In this document: positions 6,400 to 11,041 of the stretch, in pieces
How the letters are laid out: each line of letters begins with the position of its first letter
How positions within the stretch are numbered: position 1 is the stretch's first letter
NCBI GenBank assembly: GCA_964652825.1
Contig: CAZZCU010000046.1
Coordinates: 1 to 11,041 of the forward strand
DNA length: 11,041 nucleotides
Reading direction: 5' to 3'
From: CAZZCU01 sp964652825
GTDB lineage: Bacteria > Bdellovibrionota_B > Oligoflexia > Oligoflexales > CAZZCU01
The notes under the pieces: generated by a model
What the model was told of the DNA's origin: nothing
Databases searched by the model: none
Seen by the model: the letters and a program-made list of their open reading frames with translations, nothing else
Made by a program: the position numbers and the translations under genes

Positions 6400-8616
6400 A
6401 TGGCGGGTTGGGATCGGTCTATGAGTCGTTTTGCTGCTGTTACGACGGCTGGCGCGCGCAAAAATCGTTTGTTTCAGCGGGCGGTCGACAGTCACGGCAA
6501 TTTGCTGAAACCATCGGATTTTTTCGGCTGCAATGTTTTCAGCTACGAGACGATGAGCGAGAAGCTGTCGCCGTCGGAAATAGCTGTTCTCAAGGAATAC
6601 GCAACCAGCAATACACCTCTGGAGTTTGAGCTTGCCGATAAAGTCGCCGCCAGCGTCAAAGAATGGGCGTTGCTCCGCGGTGTCACTCACTACTGCCATT
6701 GGTTCCAGCCGCAAACCGGTGCGACGGCGGAAAAACACGATGCGTTCTTCTCTTTTGATAAAACCGGTAAGCCGATCGAGCATTTCAGCGGCAAGCAGTT
6801 GATTCAGTCGGAGCCGGATGCTTCGAGCTTCCCGAGCGGTGGGCGGCGTTCCACCTTTGAGGCGCGCGGCTATACGGCTTGGGACGCCTCCTCGCCCATG
6901 TTCATCATGGAGACCGAAAACGGCAGCACGTTGTGCATCCCGTCGGTATTTATCTCGTATAGCGGCGAAGCCCTCGACAAGAAAACACCGTTGTTGCGCT
7001 CGATCGCTTCTCTCAGCCAAAAAGCCGTTGAGACCCTGAAGTTGATGGGCCAAAAAAATGTCGAACATGTGATGGCAACCGCTGGTCCCGAGCAAGAGTA
7101 TTTTGTGATCGATGAGGCGTTATACAATCTACGCCCCGATCTTATCCAAGCAGGCAGAACCTTGCTTGGTCGGGTGCCGCCCAAAGGTCAGCAGTTGGAA
7201 GATCATTATTTCGGCTCGATCAAACCACGTGTGCTGAATTTTATGATGGAAGCCGAGTACGAGTTGTACAAGTTGGGTGTACCGGTCAAAACCCGCCATA
7301 ATGAAGTCGCGCCCAGCCAATGCGAAGCAGCGCCGATTTTTGAAAACGGTAATATCGCGGCCGATCACAATCAATTGTTGATGGAAGTCGTGCGCTCGGT
7401 TGCCAAACGACACAATCTGGTGACATTATTTCACGAGAAGCCTTATGTCGGCATGAACGGTTCGGGTAAACACTTGAACTGGTCACTGGCGGATAATAAC
7501 GGCCAGAATTTGTTGGAACCGGGTGACGCTCCGCATGACAATATCCGCTTTTTGTATTTCCTGGTCGGTGCTGTTAAGGCGGTGCATGATCATGGTGCGC
7601 TGCTGCGGTCATCGGTAGCTTCGGCGGGCAATGACTTTCGTCTTGGCGCCAACGAAGCACCGCCAGCGATCATGAGCGTGTTTCTCGGCGAGACTTTGAC
7701 CGAGGTGTTGGAGCGTTTGTCGCGCAATGAAAGCGGTATGACCCAACGCGAAAAAGTCATCAATCTTGATCTGGCGAAGGTGCCGATCATCTCGCGCGAC
7801 AACACGGATCGCAACCGTACCTCACCGTTTGCTTTTACCGGTAACAAATTTGAGTTTCGCGCGGTGGGTGCCTCAGCAAGCATCAGCCCGGCGCTCAGTT
7901 ATCTGAACGCGGCGATGGCGAACGCGCTTGATGATATGAATAAGCTGCTGAAGAGCAAGATCGATGCTGGTACCTCGGTGGATGCGGCGATTCTGGCAGT
8001 TGTGCAGGAAGTTTATCAGCAAACCAAGAAAGTCTGCTTTGAAGGCAACAACTATTCGGCGGAGTGGCATAAAGAAGCGGAAAAACGCGGCTTGCCGCAC
8101 GCGAAAACCACGCCGGAGGCACTTGCGGCTTTGAAAGACGCGAAGGTGGAAACGTTCTTGACTGAGATGGGCATTCACACCAAAGACGAGTTGAATGCTC
8201 GTTACAATGTGCGCATGGAACGTTATGTGAAAGTGCGTTTGATTGAGCTGGAGACGATGCTGGAGATGGTATCGACTCAGGTGCTGCCGGCTGCGTATGC
8301 ACAATTGCGGGTTCTCGGCGAAGTCGTCAAAACCAGCAAAGACGTGCTAGGTACATTGCCGCAGGGTCAGAAGAACGAGTATGGCACGATTGCGCATTTA
8401 TGCAGCAAGCTGACCGGTGATCGTGATGCGCTGAAGAAGTTTATCAGCGACTGTCATACCGGCGGTAAAGACGAGACGGCCGTGGCCAAGGCGATCGCAA
8501 CCGATGGCATGAAATTGCTGGATTTGCTGCGCGAAACCAGCAATGAGCTGGAGTTGCATATCGACGATCATATCTGGTCCTTGCCAAAGTATCGTGAAAT
8601 GGTGTTCATGATATAG
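6400..8616 (+). CDS. glnN: Type III glutamine synthetase
   Basis: This enzyme makes glutamine from glutamate, ammonia and ATP in the cytoplasm. At 738 residues it is far longer than GSI (about 470) and agrees with the GSIII family (about 700-730). Visible landmarks, numbered from the chosen ATG, are the GSIII N-terminal GRRSTFEARGYTAWD at 148-162; the metal-binding GPEQEYF at 229-235; EVAPSQ at 302-307; the catalytic-core GMNGSGKHLNWS at 351-362; FRLGANEAPPAI at 413-424; and NRTSPFAFTGNKFEFRAVG at 472-490. The C-terminus YREMVF resembles the usual YREMLF ending. The reading frame extends back to GTG at 6340, but ATG at 6400 is preferred because GGAGG sits six bases before it and the extra N-terminal residues are hydrophobic and unlike the family. 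No GlnK/PII gene or other nitrogen gene is nearby. A strong terminator follows, so it is probably monocistronic. Confidence 0.96.
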   Translation: MAGWDRSMSRFAAVTTAGARKNRLFQRAVDSHGNLLKPSDFFGCNVFSYETMSEKLSPSEIAVLKEYATSNTPLEFELADKVAASVKEWALLRGVTHYCHWFQPQTGATAEKHDAFFSFDKTGKPIEHFSGKQLIQSEPDASSFPSGGRRSTFEARGYTAWDASSPMFIMETENGSTLCIPSVFISYSGEALDKKTPLLRSIASLSQKAVETLKLMGQKNVEHVMATAGPEQEYFVIDEALYNLRPDLIQAGRTLLGRVPPKGQQLEDHYFGSIKPRVLNFMMEAEYELYKLGVPVKTRHNEVAPSQCEAAPIFENGNIAADHNQLLMEVVRSVAKRHNLVTLFHEKPYVGMNGSGKHLNWSLADNNGQNLLEPGDAPHDNIRFLYFLVGAVKAVHDHGALLRSSVASAGNDFRLGANEAPPAIMSVFLGETLTEVLERLSRNESGMTQREKVINLDLAKVPIISRDNTDRNRTSPFAFTGNKFEFRAVGASASISPALSYLNAAMANALDDMNKLLKSKIDAGTSVDAAILAVVQEVYQQTKKVCFEGNNYSAEWHKEAEKRGLPHAKTTPEALAALKDAKVETFLTEMGIHTKDELNARYNVRMERYVKVRLIELETMLEMVSTQVLPAAYAQLRVLGEVVKTSKDVLGTLPQGQKNEYGTIAHLCSKLTGDRDALKKFISDCHTGGKDETAVAKAIATDGMKLLDLLRETSNELELHIDDHIWSLPKYREMVFMI

Positions 8617-8633
8617 TATGTTGTGAATTAAAC

Positions 8634-8672
8634 GGCGCTGGCGGAGGTTCCGTCGGCGCCTTTTTATTTTTT
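8634..8672 (+). terminator. Strong intrinsic terminator after glnN
   Basis: A 12-base-pair stem (8634-8645 with 8649-8660; GGCGCTGGCGGA pairing with TCCGTCGGCGCC, two of the pairs being G-T wobbles) closes a three-base GGT loop. It is followed at once by TTTTTATTTTTT. It lies 17 bases after the glnN stop and separates glnN from the helicase gene. Confidence 0.93.
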
Positions 8673-8684
8673 GATTGGTTTTGG

Positions 8685-11030
8685 TTGGTATGGTCTTTGT
8701 CTCGTAAGCCTACACGTTCAGGTCGTAAGCGTTCCGGTAAACCACGGTCGCATTTGTCCCGCCCGCATCGCGAGCAGCGCGGTGGCGAAGGAGAGCGTGA
8801 ACAGCGTGATCGCGGTGAACGTCTTGATAGCCCGCATATGAAGCAAGCGATCGAGCGTACCCAACAAAAGCTCGATGAGTTTGTCGCCCAAAGCGATGCC
8901 TTGCTGCGGGAGCGACGCAGCGCGCCAGCGAGAAAAGATGACGAGTTGCATTTGGATGACTGGCAAGCCGAGGCCGTGGCCGGCCTGCTTAGCGGTGAGG
9001 ATGTGATCGTCGATGCGCCGACCACGGCGGGCAAGACGCGGGTGGTGGAGTCGTATTTTCGTCAATGCCTGCACAAGCCGGGTTTTCGCGCCGCTTATAC
9101 CACGCCGGTAAAAAGTTTGTCGAACGACAAGGTGCGTGAGTTTCGCGAAATGTTTGGCGTCGAAAATGTCGGTATCGCCACCGGCGATATCAAAGAAAAT
9201 CTTAATGCGCCGATCGTGGTTGCTACTCTGGAATGCTATCGCAATTCATTGTTAGGCACCGAGCCGGATTTAGGGCGCAATCTGGTGGTTTTCGATGAAT
9301 ATCATTTTCTTCAGGATCAAAGCCGCGGTAGCGCCTGGGAAGAATCGATTATTTTGACGCCCGAACACTGTCAGGTGTTGCTGTTGTCGGCATCGGTTGA
9401 TAACGCCGATGAATTCGTCGGCTGGATTCAAAAAATTCGTCCCAAGCGCCGCTGCCAGTTGATCGCGATCGCCGAACGACCGGTGCCGTTGGTTGATCTC
9501 GTTCATTATGCCGGGCATTGGTTGCTCAGGGACGAATTGCCGGAGCATGTTATCCGGAATAAAGGGCAGCGACCGAGCGGCTTCGAGTTGCCGATCAAAC
9601 ACGAAGACCTGGTCGAACGTTTGTTGGAATTACTTCCCATGCGATTGACGCCGTGTATCATTTACGCGGGTCGTCGCTTACCGTGCGAGCATTTGGTGAT
9701 GGCGCTGGTCAAGCGTCTGACACCGTTGCCTCCCGAGGAAAGCGAGAAAATCGGCGTGCTGTTGACGGAGTTGCATGCCGAGAAGAAAGTTCTGTCGTTT
9801 ATCACACCACAGTTGCGGCAATGTATTCAAAGTTACGGTGTGGCGTTTCATCATTCGGGATTGGCGATTCCGGCGCGCTACGCGGTGGAAGCACTGGTGA
9901 AACGCGGCATGTTGCGTTTTTGCGTGGCGACGATGGGCTTAAGCGTCGGCATTAATTTTGCCGTGCGTTCGGCGTTGATCAGCGACTATCAACGGCCGGG
10001 CGAAGGTGGTTTTACCAAGTATGCGCCATCCGAGGTTTTGCAAATGCTGGGACGCGCGGGTCGGCGTGGCAGCGATCCGGTGGGTTTTAGTTTGTGGGCG
10101 AAGGTGGAGGCGTATAAACGTCTGGGTGGCGCTGAACGCGAGCATTGCGAGTCGCGCCTGCGCAACGATCCAACAACTTTTCTTGGATTGGTGGGACGCG
10201 GCTTCACCTTGCGCGATCTGGAAACCTTTTACGAGAAAAGCTTCCGTCGTTATCGCGATCGTGGCGTTGACTTTGCGTTGATCACGCCACAGCGTGTCAA
10301 AAATAAACTCAAAGCCGAAGTTTTGCCTTGTCAGTCGCCGGCGCATGAATTCGCTAAGTTTGTGCGCGAGGATGCCAGTTCGCTTTGCCATCAATCGCAG
10401 TTACGCAAAAATTGTCATGCGTATCTGGAGCAAAAATTGGGCGGTGACCTGGCGGCGTTGCAATTGCACTTGCATATTCTTGGCGCGTTGGATGAGCGCG
10501 ATAAGCTGACGCCCTATGGCGAGATTGCCAAGTATTTTCCGCAAAACGGTGGTTTGCTGTTCGCGCAAATGCTGCATGACGGTAGCATTACCTCGGAGAA
10601 TTTGTTGCAGGGCGCGGAATTAATGGCGGCGTTATCGCTGGCGCGGTTCAAGGAAGTCAATCTGGAGGCAGGTTATCGCTTTCCTTACAATCCCGAGGAG
10701 ATCGAAGCGCGTCTCGAAGACTATTATCCACTGAAGTTATTCCCCGAGCTTTATGATCCGCCGTTTGGCCGACGCCGCGAGCCGATCCTGCGCGAGTTGA
10801 ATCCAGGGGCTGGCCTAATTGTGCGCCGCTGGGTGCAAGGCGATGATTGGCCGACTTTGATGCGTGCGGTTGCCGCCGATAACTTCGGCCCCGGTGATAT
10901 CATGGCTATTCTCTATCGCGTGTCTACTTATCTGCAGTCGTTATCGCAGGCGCATCTGGGCGAGGTCAGCCTGCATGCTCAGACCCTGCGCGAACAGATT
11001 TTGCGCGAGCCTTTGTCTTACATTATTTAG
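8685..11030 (+). CDS. Ski2/HelY-like DExH-box RNA helicase
   Basis: A superfamily 2 helicase of up to 781 residues that would unwind RNA using ATP in the cytoplasm. Numbered from TTG at 8685, the motifs are: motif I APTTAGKT at 111-118; Ia TTPVKSLSND at 139-148; motif II DEYH at 204-207; motif III SAS at 235-237; a Ski2-type GVAFHHSGL at 385-393; motif V VATMGLSVGINF at 414-425; motif VI QMLGRAGRRG at 453-462. The FHHSGL and QMLGRAGRRG motifs and the C-terminal helical region place it in the Ski2/Mtr4/HelY group, not the DEAD-box group. Residues 1-50 are dominated by Arg, Lys, Gly and Glu and form a likely disordered RNA-binding tail. The start is uncertain: TTG at 8685 or 8697, or ATG at 8838, and none has a good ribosome binding site. 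Codon choice in 8700-8838 looks coding, so an upstream start is favoured. The gene ends at TAG 11028-11030. Its RNA target is unknown. Confidence 0.88.
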   Translation: MVWSLSRKPTRSGRKRSGKPRSHLSRPHREQRGGEGEREQRDRGERLDSPHMKQAIERTQQKLDEFVAQSDALLRERRSAPARKDDELHLDDWQAEAVAGLLSGEDVIVDAPTTAGKTRVVESYFRQCLHKPGFRAAYTTPVKSLSNDKVREFREMFGVENVGIATGDIKENLNAPIVVATLECYRNSLLGTEPDLGRNLVVFDEYHFLQDQSRGSAWEESIILTPEHCQVLLLSASVDNADEFVGWIQKIRPKRRCQLIAIAERPVPLVDLVHYAGHWLLRDELPEHVIRNKGQRPSGFELPIKHEDLVERLLELLPMRLTPCIIYAGRRLPCEHLVMALVKRLTPLPPEESEKIGVLLTELHAEKKVLSFITPQLRQCIQSYGVAFHHSGLAIPARYAVEALVKRGMLRFCVATMGLSVGINFAVRSALISDYQRPGEGGFTKYAPSEVLQMLGRAGRRGSDPVGFSLWAKVEAYKRLGGAEREHCESRLRNDPTTFLGLVGRGFTLRDLETFYEKSFRRYRDRGVDFALITPQRVKNKLKAEVLPCQSPAHEFAKFVREDASSLCHQSQLRKNCHAYLEQKLGGDLAALQLHLHILGALDERDKLTPYGEIAKYFPQNGGLLFAQMLHDGSITSENLLQGAELMAALSLARFKEVNLEAGYRFPYNPEEIEARLEDYYPLKLFPELYDPPFGRRREPILRELNPGAGLIVRRWVQGDDWPTLMRAVAADNFGPGDIMAILYRVSTYLQSLSQAHLGEVSLHAQTLREQILREPLSYII

Positions 11031-11041
11031 AATGTGCTTCG

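Noticed and set aside
6397..7095. 232-residue open frame on the - strand, opposite glnN
   Set aside because: It lies wholly antisense to a clear GSIII gene, has no recognisable domain and reflects the codon bias of the opposite strand.
7873..8304. 143- and 135-residue - strand frames opposite the 3' half of glnN
   Set aside because: Their compositions are His/Arg/Ser-rich and low in complexity, as expected of shadow frames; no ribosome binding site or homology is visible.
8490..9475. HIP1-like GCGATCGC sites suggesting a cyanobacterial origin
   Set aside because: Only two copies were noticed, both inside genes, far below cyanobacterial density, and the gene content does not look cyanobacterial.

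Overview
All eight protein-coding genes in this window lie on the + strand. The organism looks like a Gram-negative bacterium of moderate G+C content, plausibly a gammaproteobacterium. The evidence is a beta-barrel outer-membrane protein, a lipobox lipoprotein and a cluster of type IV prepilin-like proteins. The lineage cannot be fixed from this sequence alone. No rRNA, tRNA, CRISPR array, transposase or integrase is visible.

Region 1 (1-2017) starts with a 206-base leader carrying a 16-bp palindrome. It is followed by a tight two-gene unit: a FadL/PorV/TraF-like outer-membrane beta-barrel protein (207-1313), then, 11 bases on, a lipoprotein with one TPR-like helical hairpin and one canonical EF-hand loop (1325-2017).

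Region 2 (2128-6207) is a four-gene unit with gaps of 18, 9 and 3 bases. The first three products resemble the minor (pseudo)pilins that form a filament tip. One is PilV/GspI-like with Glu at +5 of the mature protein. One is PilX/GspK-like and lacks Glu+5. One is PilW/GspJ-like with Glu+5. The fourth is a single-membrane-span, probably periplasmic protein of unknown family. The GspK/PilX-like protein (3088-4623) carries a C-terminal Hint (hedgehog/intein) domain that begins at a Gly-Cys-Phe motif. It has the catalytic Cys and the block-B His but lacks the terminal His-Asn of splicing inteins. This predicts hedgehog-like self-cleavage, or thioester transfer, at the tip of a pilus-like filament. 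It is the most unusual item in the window.

Region 3 (6208-8672) is a 192-base gap with a candidate promoter, then a type III glutamine synthetase (glnN, 6400-8616) with a strong Shine-Dalgarno site and an excellent intrinsic terminator. Region 4 (8685-11030) is a Ski2/HelY-like DExH-box RNA helicase with a highly basic N-terminal tail and an uncertain, probably non-ATG start. Regions 3 and 4 look like ordinary core genes and have no visible functional link to the pilin cassette.
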